From Opitutus sp. (GTDB lineage Bacteria > Verrucomicrobiota > Verrucomicrobiia > Opitutales > Opitutaceae): 44,640 bases of DNA. The notes under the pieces were generated by a model that ran no database searches, was not told the origin of the DNA, and saw nothing but the letters and a program-made list of their open reading frames with translations. The translations under genes were made by a program, and so were the position numbers. How positions within the stretch are numbered: the stretch's first letter is position 1; every line of letters begins with the position of its first letter. The stretch covers positions 1 to 44,640 of the forward strand of contig PNJQ01000026.1 of assembly GCA_013821985.1 (NCBI GenBank). Direction: 5' to 3'. Shown piece by piece: positions 26,718-34,202 of this stretch.

Positions 26718-29129
26718 TCACTCCGACCGCAACGCCACCAGCGGATCGACGAGCGTCGCGCGGCGGGCCGGCAGCCAGCAGGCCACGAGACCGACCACGC
26801 CGAGCAGCGTGGTGAGCGCAAAATACGTCGGCGGATCACTCGGGCTGACGCCGTAGAGCAGGCCGGCCATCAAACGCGTGAGGCCGAGCGCCGCGACGAC
26901 GCCGATGGCGAGGCCGGACGAGACGAGCACGAAACCCTGGCGGCTGATGAGGCGGAGCACGTCGTTTTGCGAGGCGCCCAGCGCCATGCGGACGCCGATC
27001 TCAGGCGTGCGTTGGGTGACGCTGTAGGCCATGACGCCATAGACGCCGAGCGCGGCGAGGAAGAGCGCGCCGACACCGAAGGCACTGAACACCTGGCCGA
27101 AGAACCGGCGCTGCCAGTAGGCGACGCGTTCGATGTGGTCCTGCGTGCGCACGTCGTAGATGGGAATGCCCGGCTTCACCGCGAGCACGGCGCGTTGGAG
27201 CGCGGGACCGAACGTCGCGGGATCGCCGGCGACGCGCACGACGTAGCTGACGAAGTTCAGATCGTTTTGCTCCATCAGTTGGTAGATCGCGCCGCGTTCA
27301 TACGGGCGGTCGATGCGGCTGGGGACATTGCCGACAACACCCACGATCGTGAGCCACTCGACATCGTCGCTTTCAAGGTAACCGAAGCGCACGCGTTTGC
27401 CGAGCGGGTCCTGGCCGGGAAGATATTTATCGACGAACTGCTGATCGACGATGGCGACGCGCGTGGATTCGCGCGTGTCGGTCGGCCCGAAAAAGCGGCC
27501 GCGCAACAGCGGGATTTTCATCGTGCTGAAGTAGCCGGCGGAAACCATGCGGGCGGTGGTCTGCGTCGATTCCGAAACGTTTCTCGGGAGGGTCTGTCCT
27601 TCGAGGAGGAACGCGTTGCTGTTGTTGCCGGCACTCGGGAGAATGGTGGTGGCGCCGACCGCGGTGACGCCCGGCACTTCGGCGAGGCGAGGCGCGAGCT
27701 GTTCGAAGAAGCGGCGGGTCTCGGCCTGATCCTTGAACTGCGTGGGCGGCAAGCCGACGCGGAACGTCACCACGCCACGCGCGTCGTAGCCGGTTGGCGT
27801 GGCTTGGAGTTTCAGGAAGCTGCGCACGAACAAACCTGCGCCGATCAGCAGCACGGCGGAGAGCGCGACCTGCGCGATCACCAAGCTCTGCCGCATCACG
27901 CGCGAACGTCGGCTCCCCGTGACGCTGCGCGCGCCGTCCTTCATCTCCAACGCGGCGCCGCGCGAAGCCTGCACCGCAGGGAAGAGCCCGAAGAACATCG
28001 ACGAAATGATTGCCGCTCCGGCGGCAAAGGCGAAGACGCGCCAATCGAAGTCGAATGACATCCAAAATGGAATTTCGACCGCCGGCACGGCGCGGAGCAG
28101 CAGGCTGTTCGCCCACACGCCGACCAGCATGCCGAGTGCGCCGCCGAGCACGCCGAGCAACAGGCTCTCCGTCATCACCTGGCGGATGATGCGCCCGCGC
28201 GTCGCGCCGACTGCGACGCGAATGGCGATCTCATGCGCGCGGCCCGCCGCTTTGGCGAGGAGGAGATTGGCGACGTTGGCGCAGGCGATGAGCAGCACGA
28301 AGATCGCCGCGCCGAGCATCAGGCGCATCAGCAGCGCGGTGTCCTCCGTGGCTTCCTCGCGCACGAGACGGAGACCGAAGCCCTTGTTCTCGTTCGAGGT
28401 TGGATGTTCGAGCGCGAGCCGGGCACCGAGCGCGGCGACTTCGGCGCGAGCTTCGTCGAGTGAAACGCCGTCGCGCAGTCGCGCCCAGCCGCTCAGGCCG
28501 TGGCTGGCGCGGGAGTTCGGTTCGTTCTTATAGTGCAGCGGCGTCCAAATCTCCTCGGTGTCCGGGAAAGTGAATCCCGCCGGCAGCACGCCGATGATCG
28601 TGGTGGCCGTGCCGTTCAGAATCTCCACGCGGCCGACAACATCGTCCTTGCCGCCGAAGCGCCGTTGCCAAAGGGCGTGGCTGAGAATCGCGACCGGTGA
28701 AGCCGAGGGTTCGGCGTCGGCCGGCGTGAAAAGTCGGCCGCGCACCGGTTGGACGCCGAGCATGGAGAAGCCTTCGACGGAAATATCCGCACCGAGCACG
28801 CGCTCCGGATTTTCGCCGGTGCCGAAGATGACGGTCTTGCGGGTCGAGGTTGTGAGCCCTTCGAGTGTCTTCGCGTGCGCGCGCAGATCGAGGAAGTCCG
28901 GCTCGGAAAGTTCGTAGTAGCCGTCGACTTGTTTGAGATTGAGGCTGTTGACGAACACGAGTCGGTGTTCGTTGCGGATGTGCGGCAGCGGCCGTAGCAT
29001 GACCGCGCTGAAGGCGTTGAAGATCGCCGTGGCGAGCCCGATGCCGAAACCCAGCGCGACGATGGCGGCGAGCGTGGTGCCGGGCTGTTTCGTGAGCAGG
29101 CGAAGCGCGAAGCGGAGATCGTGGAGCAT
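26718..29129 (-). CDS. ADOP-type ABC transporter permease P2
   Basis: An 803-aa ADOP permease from the ATG at 29129 (MLHDLRFALRLLTKQPGTTL). The first TM is AAIVALGFGIGLATAIFNAF. The first periplasmic domain carries ILSHALWQRRFGGKDDVVG and FTFPDTEEIWTPLHY. Coupling segments are NVANLLLAKAAGRAHEIAIRVAVGA and TQRTPEIGVRMALGASQNDV; the QRTPEIG variant (Pro for Arg) is shared only with P1. It ends VALRSE. It follows P1 by 21 bp. Eight TM helices are expected, with two large periplasmic domains. ADOP permeases are known mainly from comparative genomics, so the transported substrate cannot be named. Confidence 0.92.
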   Translation of the reverse strand: MLHDLRFALRLLTKQPGTTLAAIVALGFGIGLATAIFNAFSAVMLRPLPHIRNEHRLVFVNSLNLKQVDGYYELSEPDFLDLRAHAKTLEGLTTSTRKTVIFGTGENPERVLGADISVEGFSMLGVQPVRGRLFTPADAEPSASPVAILSHALWQRRFGGKDDVVGRVEILNGTATTIIGVLPAGFTFPDTEEIWTPLHYKNEPNSRASHGLSGWARLRDGVSLDEARAEVAALGARLALEHPTSNENKGFGLRLVREEATEDTALLMRLMLGAAIFVLLIACANVANLLLAKAAGRAHEIAIRVAVGATRGRIIRQVMTESLLLGVLGGALGMLVGVWANSLLLRAVPAVEIPFWMSFDFDWRVFAFAAGAAIISSMFFGLFPAVQASRGAALEMKDGARSVTGSRRSRVMRQSLVIAQVALSAVLLIGAGLFVRSFLKLQATPTGYDARGVVTFRVGLPPTQFKDQAETRRFFEQLAPRLAEVPGVTAVGATTILPSAGNNSNAFLLEGQTLPRNVSESTQTTARMVSAGYFSTMKIPLLRGRFFGPTDTRESTRVAIVDQQFVDKYLPGQDPLGKRVRFGYLESDDVEWLTIVGVVGNVPSRIDRPYERGAIYQLMEQNDLNFVSYVVRVAGDPATFGPALQRAVLAVKPGIPIYDVRTQDHIERVAYWQRRFFGQVFSAFGVGALFLAALGVYGVMAYSVTQRTPEIGVRMALGASQNDVLRLISRQGFVLVSSGLAIGVVAALGLTRLMAGLLYGVSPSDPPTYFALTTLLGVVGLVACWLPARRATLVDPLVALRSE

Positions 29130-29150
29130 GGGGAATACGGGGAGGGTGCG

Positions 29151-31571
29151 TTATTCGTCGCGCAACGCGACGAGCGGATCGATGCGGCTGGCGCGGCGCG
29201 CGGGCAGCCAGCAGGCGAGAAACGAGACGAGCAGGACGAAAACGGAAATGCCGCCGTAAGCGAGCGGGTGCGTGGCTTCGACTCCGAAGAGTTGGTTGCT
29301 CAATAGACGCGTCGCACCGAGCGCGGCGACGAGTCCGAAGCCGAGGCCAATGCCGGCCGTGCGCAGGCCTTGGCCGACCACCATGCGCTGCACTGAGCCG
29401 GGCGAGGCGCCGAGCGCCATCCGGACACCGATCTCGGGCGTGCGTTGCGCGATGGCGTAGGCCATGACGCTGTAGATGCCGAGACCGGAGAGGAATATCG
29501 CCAGCGCGGCGAAACCGGCGAGCAGCATCATGTTCAATTCGCGCCCGGCGAGGGAGAGCTCGACGTAGCGGGTGAGCGGCTGGGGATTGATGAGCGGCAG
29601 GTCGGCATCGACGCGGCGCAGGACTTCGCGCAACGAGCCGGTCAACGCCGTCGGCGAACCAGGCGTGCGGACGAGGAGGCCCATGAAATTATCGGGGCGT
29701 TGCAAAGCGGAGAAATAAATCTGCGCGTTCGGTTCCTGGCTGAGGTTGAGCGCGCGGTGGTTGGCCGCGACGCCGACGATCTCGAATTCGCGGCGCACGA
29801 CGCCGAGGACGAGCGTCTGACCCACGGCGTTGCCGTCGGGGAACTGCTCGCGGGCGAAGGCTTCGTTGACGATGACGACGTCGCGCGCGCCCACGCGGTC
29901 GCGCACGTCGAAATCGCGCCCGGCGGTGAGAGCGACGCCGAGGGTGGCGAAGTAGCCCGGGTTGATCGCGAAACGTGCGCCGAGCGGTTGCTCCGTGAGC
30001 GGCGGGATGGGGCGGCCCTTGACGGCGTAGGGCGTAAACGACTGGTTTCCGGAGAGCGGCGGGCTCGAACCGAGCGAGGCGGCGGTCACGCCCGGGAGGG
30101 CGGCGAGTTGCTCCTGCATGCGCGCGAAGAACTCCGCGTGCTTCTCCGGCGTGTCGTAACGCGCGGGCGGCAGCGAGACGAACGCGGTGAGCACCCCTTC
30201 GTCGCGGAAGCCGGCGTCGACGTTGCGGAGCCGGTCGAAGCTGAGGATGAGCAGGCTCGCACTGACGAGGAGCACGAACGACAGCGCGACTTCGCCAATC
30301 AGCAGCAGCGAACGGAAACGGCCGGAGCGCACGCCGCCAGTGGAGCCTTTCGCGGCGTCCTTGAGGGACTCGACGATGTTTTGACGCGAGACTTGCAGCG
30401 CGGGGAACAGACCCATCGCCACGCCGGTGAGCAGTGCGACGCCGGTGGTGAAGGCCAGCGCGCGCCAGTTCAGAGCGACATCGGCCGCGCGTGGCACGAA
30501 ATCCTGCGCGAAGCCGACCAGCGCATCGAGGCTCCAACTCGCGAGCAGCGTGCCGAGCGCAGCGGCGAGGACGGAAAGGAGAACGCTCTCGGTGAGGAAC
30601 TGGCCGAGCACACGACGGCGATCGGCGCCGAGCGCCATGCGCACAGCGATCTCCTTCGTGCGACCGGCAAAGCGGGTGAGGAGCAGGTTGGCGACGTTTG
30701 CGCAGGCGATGAGAAGAACGAAACCGACGGCGGCAAAGAGCGTGTAGAAGGCGGGTCGCTGGTTGCCTACGATCTCCTCGTGAAACGAAAGGACGAGCGT
30801 GCCGAACTTGGCGTCGACGCGAGCAGGATTGGCCTCGCCGTAGCGCCGCGCGATGATGCGGATCGCCTCGGCGGCCTGTTCGAGGCTGACGCCGGGCTTG
30901 AGGCGCGCGGTAATGTTGAGGTAACCGGCGCCGTTCTGCACCTGCTGCGTCGTCAGACCGGGCACTTCTTGGGGCTTCGCGAGCCAGGCGTCGCGCTGGT
31001 CGAAAGGAAATCCGAAGTTCGGCGGCAGCACGCCGACGATGGTGGTCGGTTGTCCGTTGAGGATGACGTTTTCGCCGAGAATGTCGGCGCGGGCGGCAAA
31101 GCGGCGTTGCCACAGGCCGTGACTGATGACCGTGACGCGCGGGGCACCAGGCAGATCGTCCTCAACGGTGAAGACGCGGCCGAGTTGCGGGCGGACGCCG
31201 AGGGTCTGGAAAAACTGGGAAGAGACGATGGCGCCCGCGAGTTGTTCGGCCTCATTGCCACCGCCGACGAGCGAGAGGCCGGCGAAGGTATCGACGGCCA
31301 TCCTGGAGAAAACTTCCTGTTGCGTGCGGAAATCCTCGAAGCGCAGGAGCGACGTCGCGGTCCGGTCGATCCCGCGTTCAGGGGCGGTGGCCCAGATGCG
31401 CACGAGGCGCTCGGACTCGGGGAAAGCGAGCGGGCGCAACAGCACCGAGTCGACGAGACTGAAGATGGCGACGTTCGCGCCGATGCCGAGGGCAAGGGTG
31501 GCGAGGGCGATCGCGGTGAACGCGGGCGTCTTGCTCAGCGCGCGGAGCGCGAGGCGCAGGTTTTGCAGCAT
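29151..31571 (-). CDS. ADOP-type ABC transporter permease P1
   Basis: An 806-aa ADOP permease, the first after the ATPase gene. The start at 31571 gives MLQNLRLALRALSKTPAF; an in-frame ATG 39 bp upstream is less likely. Approximate layout: TM1 18-42; periplasmic domain 1, 50-265, with VISHGLWQRRFAARADILG; TM2 275-297; coupling segment FAGRTKEIAVRMALGA 301-316; TM3 328-350; TM4 370-392; TM5 423-444; periplasmic domain 2, 450-675; TM6 683-705; QRTPEIGVRMALGA 709-722; TM7 735-755; TM8 770-790; C-terminus PLVALRDE. The coupling segments face the cytoplasm and are where a partner ATPase would dock. It is separated from the ATPase gene by 272 bp holding a large inverted repeat. Confidence 0.92.
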   Translation of the reverse strand: MLQNLRLALRALSKTPAFTAIALATLALGIGANVAIFSLVDSVLLRPLAFPESERLVRIWATAPERGIDRTATSLLRFEDFRTQQEVFSRMAVDTFAGLSLVGGGNEAEQLAGAIVSSQFFQTLGVRPQLGRVFTVEDDLPGAPRVTVISHGLWQRRFAARADILGENVILNGQPTTIVGVLPPNFGFPFDQRDAWLAKPQEVPGLTTQQVQNGAGYLNITARLKPGVSLEQAAEAIRIIARRYGEANPARVDAKFGTLVLSFHEEIVGNQRPAFYTLFAAVGFVLLIACANVANLLLTRFAGRTKEIAVRMALGADRRRVLGQFLTESVLLSVLAAALGTLLASWSLDALVGFAQDFVPRAADVALNWRALAFTTGVALLTGVAMGLFPALQVSRQNIVESLKDAAKGSTGGVRSGRFRSLLLIGEVALSFVLLVSASLLILSFDRLRNVDAGFRDEGVLTAFVSLPPARYDTPEKHAEFFARMQEQLAALPGVTAASLGSSPPLSGNQSFTPYAVKGRPIPPLTEQPLGARFAINPGYFATLGVALTAGRDFDVRDRVGARDVVIVNEAFAREQFPDGNAVGQTLVLGVVRREFEIVGVAANHRALNLSQEPNAQIYFSALQRPDNFMGLLVRTPGSPTALTGSLREVLRRVDADLPLINPQPLTRYVELSLAGRELNMMLLAGFAALAIFLSGLGIYSVMAYAIAQRTPEIGVRMALGASPGSVQRMVVGQGLRTAGIGLGFGLVAALGATRLLSNQLFGVEATHPLAYGGISVFVLLVSFLACWLPARRASRIDPLVALRDE

Positions 31572-31649
31572 ACCGGGAGACCAGCGCGGCTCAGGTTCGC
31601 AGGCGTGCACCGAGAGCCGGGGAGGCGGGGCACGCCGTCAGGTTGTGTG

Positions 31650-31737
31650 CTTCAGTGGTCGGACGGCCGAGGCCGGAAAGAACGAAAAAGCGGAGAGCGC
31701 CGGGACCGCCGTCGCCTCGAGAGTCCGACCACTGAAG
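31650..31737. repeat. long inverted repeat (REP-like) between ATPase and permease P1
   Basis: CTTCAGTGGTCGGAC at 31650-31664 is the exact reverse complement of 31723-31737 (15 bp). After three mismatches the match continues for CGAGGC. The loop is about 58 nt and is itself partly palindromic. No T-run follows. It resembles an extragenic palindrome inserted in the operon and could terminate, stabilise or attenuate the message between the ATPase and the permeases. Confidence 0.75.
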
Positions 31738-31813
31738 AAGGACCGGTCGAGGCGGGGCGGAGATTGCGTGGTTCGGCGCCGCTCCGCTGTTTTGCTATGG
31801 GCTGAAAGGAATT

Positions 31814-31834
31814 CCCGCGCCCGGAGGTCGCGGG
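31814..31834. repeat. short extragenic palindrome downstream of the ATPase gene
   Basis: CCCGCG (31814-31819) pairs with CGCGGG (31829-31834) around a 9-nt loop, ten bases beyond the ATPase stop codon. It looks like a REP-type element. Together with the larger repeat at 31650-31737 it fills most of the 272-bp spacer. Confidence 0.5.
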
Positions 31835-31843
31835 CTACCTGGA

Positions 31844-32554
31844 TCAATGCGTCGGATCGGACTCGACCTGCTCCTCGACCACGCGGCCGTCGAACACGTG
31901 GATCGTGCGCTCGGAGTGGCGGGCGAAACGGGCGTCGTGCGTGACCATGACGATCGTCGAGCCGGTCTTGTGGAGATTGTGGAGCAATTCCATCACGGCG
32001 TCGCCGTTCTTGGAATCCAAGTTACCCGTCGGTTCGTCGGCGAGCAGCACGGCCGGGGAGCCGGCGAGCGCGCGGGCGACCGCGACGCGTTGCTGTTGAC
32101 CGCCGGAGAGCTGGGACGGGAGATGCTTGGCGCGGTGGCCCATGCCGACCTTCTCGAGCGCTTCGGTGACGCGCGTCTTGCGCTCGGCCGCTGGCATGCC
32201 GCGGTAGGTGAGGGGCAGCTCGACGTTCTCGTAAACGGTGAGATCGCCGATGAGATTGAAGGACTGGAAAATGAAACCGATCTCGCGATTGCGGATGCGG
32301 GCACGCTCCGGGAGCGTGAGGCCGTGCACGGGGCGGCTGTTGAGGTAATAGGTGCCGTCGGTCGGCGTATCGAGGAGGCCAAGGATCGAGAGGAGCGTCG
32401 ATTTGCCGCAGCCCGAGGGGCCGGCGATCGAGACGAACTCGCCCTTGAAGATCTCCATGTGGATGCCGGAGAGGGCGTGGGTCTCGACCTCATCGGTCAG
32501 GAACACCTTGGTGACGCCCTCGAGCTTAATCAGCGATGTGTTTTCAGTGGTCAT
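31844..32554 (-). CDS. ABC transporter ATP-binding protein (MacB/LolD type) of the permease array
   Basis: A 236-aa stand-alone nucleotide-binding protein starting at the ATG at 32554. It has Walker A GPSGCGKST (45-53), the Q-loop FQSFN (96-100), signature LSGGQQQR (149-156), Walker B with the family mark [12 protein letters not shown] (169-180), and the switch histidine in MVTHD (H206). This is the LolD/MacB/FtsE type of ATPase that drives mechanotransmission permeases rather than importers. It is the only ATPase next to the eleven ADOP permeases, and with the adaptor gene upstream it would supply energy to them. A separate ATPase serves the MacAB set at 38151-41727. No substrate-binding protein is present, which fits export or envelope remodelling. 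Confidence 0.95.
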   Translation of the reverse strand: MTTENTSLIKLEGVTKVFLTDEVETHALSGIHMEIFKGEFVSIAGPSGCGKSTLLSILGLLDTPTDGTYYLNSRPVHGLTLPERARIRNREIGFIFQSFNLIGDLTVYENVELPLTYRGMPAAERKTRVTEALEKVGMGHRAKHLPSQLSGGQQQRVAVARALAGSPAVLLADEPTGNLDSKNGDAVMELLHNLHKTGSTIVMVTHDARFARHSERTIHVFDGRVVEEQVESDPTH

Positions 32555-32616
32555 AGGGGAAGTGCTAGCGGGATTGGGGTGGTAACACGCGTAATGCGCG
32601 AAAGGTTACAGAAAGT

Positions 32617-32688
32617 TTAGCTGGAGCTGTCGTGATCGGTGGCAATCACGAGGCTGAGCAACGACAGGATGACAACGGTGGCGACCAT
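32617..32688 (-). CDS. possible 23-aa single-pass membrane peptide
   Basis: An open frame of 24 codons between the adaptor and ATPase genes encodes MVATVVILSLLSLVIATDHD and three more residues (SSS). It has a strongly hydrophobic stretch (about 3-17) followed by a short polar tail. It starts 39 bp after the adaptor stop and ends 62 bp before the ATPase start. Small hydrophobic peptides do occur beside transporters as assembly or stability factors, but the size alone gives weak support and no ribosome-binding site is visible. It could be chance. Confidence 0.35.
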   Translation of the reverse strand: MVATVVILSLLSLVIATDHDSSS

Positions 32689-32727
32689 GGCAGTTGTGTT
32701 GAGAGAGGAGCGTCGCACGGGGACGGA

Positions 32728-33981
32728 TTAGTTCAGGCGGATGCGGTCGTTGGCGTCCCACTGCGACATGTCGGAGAGGATGACGCGGTCGCCGGGCTGA
32801 AGGCCGCCGATGATTTCGATCGTGTTGACCGAGCTGCGGCCGAGCTGCACCTGGGTGCGGACCGCGTCGCTGCTGACCGGATCGAGCTTGAAGATGCCGA
32901 CGGTGCTGCGTTCCTGGCCGAAGGCCGGGCGACCGACGTAGATGACGTCGTTAAGGCGCTCGAGTTCGATCGTGCCATCGACGGAAAGGTCGGGACGTGC
33001 GCCGCGCGGGAGTTCGTTGACGATGGTGACGTCCACCAGAACGGTGCCGTTTTGCACGGCCGGGTCGATGCGCGAGACGCGGCCTTCGACGATGCCGTTG
33101 CGGGTGTCGATTTGCGCGACTTGGCCGATGGCGATGTCCTTGGCTTGGGTTTCCGCGATGCGGACTTCGGCCTTGAGCTTGGTCGGATCGGCGACGCGGG
33201 CGATGTTGGTGCCCGGCTGGACTTGCGCGCCGACTTCGACGGGGAGGGCGGAGAGCACGCCGCTCATGGAGGAGCGGACCTTGAGCGCCGCGAGTTCTTC
33301 CTGGCGGAGGCGGGCGAGGGAGCGAAGGCGGGCGACTTCGGCCTGCTGCACGGCGAGCTGCGGTGCGATGGATTCCTTGGCGAAGGCGTAGCGCTTTTGT
33401 TCGATCTCGTTGCCGACCTGCGCCTCGGCGGCAGTGGCCTGCGTCAGGCGCAGTTCGAGCTGGGAGACGAGGCCGTCGCGGTAAAGTTCTTCGCGGACCT
33501 GCGCCTGGAGTTTGGTGGTTTCGAAATTCGACTTCGCGCGTGAGGCGGCGGCTTCGGCTTGGAGGAGCTGGCTCTCGAGCTGCACCTTCAAATTGGAAAG
33601 CTGTGCTTCGGCGGCGAGGAGCTGGCTCTCGGCGTTCGCGGCGTTGGATTCGACGTCGGGATTGGAAAGTTCGAGGATGAGGCTGCCGGGTTCGACGACA
33701 GCGCCCGGACGGAGAATGATCTTATCGACGCGGCCTTGCGTGCGTGCGGCGATCCAGCGAATTTCCTCCGGCACCAAGGTGCCGAGACCCCGCACTTGGC
33801 GCACCATCGGGCCCCGTTTCACGGTGTCGATCCAGACGAGGTTGCGCTCGACCGTCGGCGCGGCGGGCTTCAGACGCGACAGCGCGACCGTGATGCCGAT
33901 CAGGGCGACGGCGGCGATCACGCCGTAAATGATGCGCTTCTTGCGCTTTTCCTTGGCTGCGTTGGGGCGGGGAATATCCAT
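32728..33981 (-). CDS. membrane-fusion (HlyD/RND-type periplasmic adaptor) protein
   Basis: A 417-aa adaptor from the ATG at 33981. It has a positively charged N-terminus (KEKRKKR, 11-17), one TM anchor (about 18-34), a biotinyl-lipoyl half-motif (ARTQGRVDKIILRPGAVVEP, 79-98), a long alpha-helical hairpin of Ala/Gln/Glu-rich coiled coil (about 108-235), the second lipoyl half (SGVLSALPVEVGAQVQPG, 240-257), a beta-barrel domain (about 265-345) and a membrane-proximal domain ending GLQPGDRVILSDMSQWD. It would link an inner-membrane permease to an outer-membrane channel, but no TolC-like gene is in the window. It heads the block adaptor, ATPase, permeases P1 to P11, and a sigma-54 promoter candidate lies 30 bp upstream. 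Confidence 0.93.
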   Translation of the reverse strand: MDIPRPNAAKEKRKKRIIYGVIAAVALIGITVALSRLKPAAPTVERNLVWIDTVKRGPMVRQVRGLGTLVPEEIRWIAARTQGRVDKIILRPGAVVEPGSLILELSNPDVESNAANAESQLLAAEAQLSNLKVQLESQLLQAEAAASRAKSNFETTKLQAQVREELYRDGLVSQLELRLTQATAAEAQVGNEIEQKRYAFAKESIAPQLAVQQAEVARLRSLARLRQEELAALKVRSSMSGVLSALPVEVGAQVQPGTNIARVADPTKLKAEVRIAETQAKDIAIGQVAQIDTRNGIVEGRVSRIDPAVQNGTVLVDVTIVNELPRGARPDLSVDGTIELERLNDVIYVGRPAFGQERSTVGIFKLDPVSSDAVRTQVQLGRSSVNTIEIIGGLQPGDRVILSDMSQWDANDRIRLN

Positions 33982-34010
33982 TGAAAACTTCGGGTATTTC
34001 GCGGGTCTAA

Positions 34011-34028
34011 CGCACCGCTCGTGCCAAG
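34011..34028 (-). promoter_or_regulatory. sigma-54 (-24/-12) promoter candidate for the adaptor/ATPase/permease block
   Basis: The minus strand reads CTTGGCACGAGCGGTGCG. Against the consensus YTGGCACG-N4-TTGCW it keeps the full -24 box and the essential GG and GC dinucleotides 10 nt apart; the -12 box differs in its first T. The GC lies 31 nt before the adaptor ATG, predicting a leader of about 20 nt. An AT-rich tract upstream (34040-34076) is typical of bending sites at such promoters. That tract also contains TATAAT (34054-34049), so an additional sigma-70-type promoter is possible, although no good -35 box was found. Confidence 0.75.
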
Positions 34029-34113
34029 TGGAGATGAAGCTTTAAGTCATTATAGTTTAATTAGTAACAATTTTGACGAGAGGCGCGTTTTCGCATCCTC
34101 AGAGCGAACACGG

Positions 34114-34137
34114 GATGTAATCGTCCCAAAAATGGGA
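34114..34137. promoter_or_regulatory. possible activator-binding dyads upstream of the sigma-54 promoter
   Basis: Two overlapping dyads lie about 100 bp upstream of the -24 box: TCCCA-AAAA-TGGGA (34124-34137) and GGGA-N8-TCCC just left of it. The distance suits an upstream activating sequence for an NtrC-type regulator, but the same dyad was not found upstream of the second sigma-54 candidate, so the assignment is weak. They could instead belong to the 3' end of the kinase gene. Confidence 0.3.
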
Positions 34138-34202
34138 ATGACTTGTCGGGCCGATTTAGCGGGGCAACCGGCGAAATCCCGCGCTCCGGCGCGGCGGCGA
34201 CC

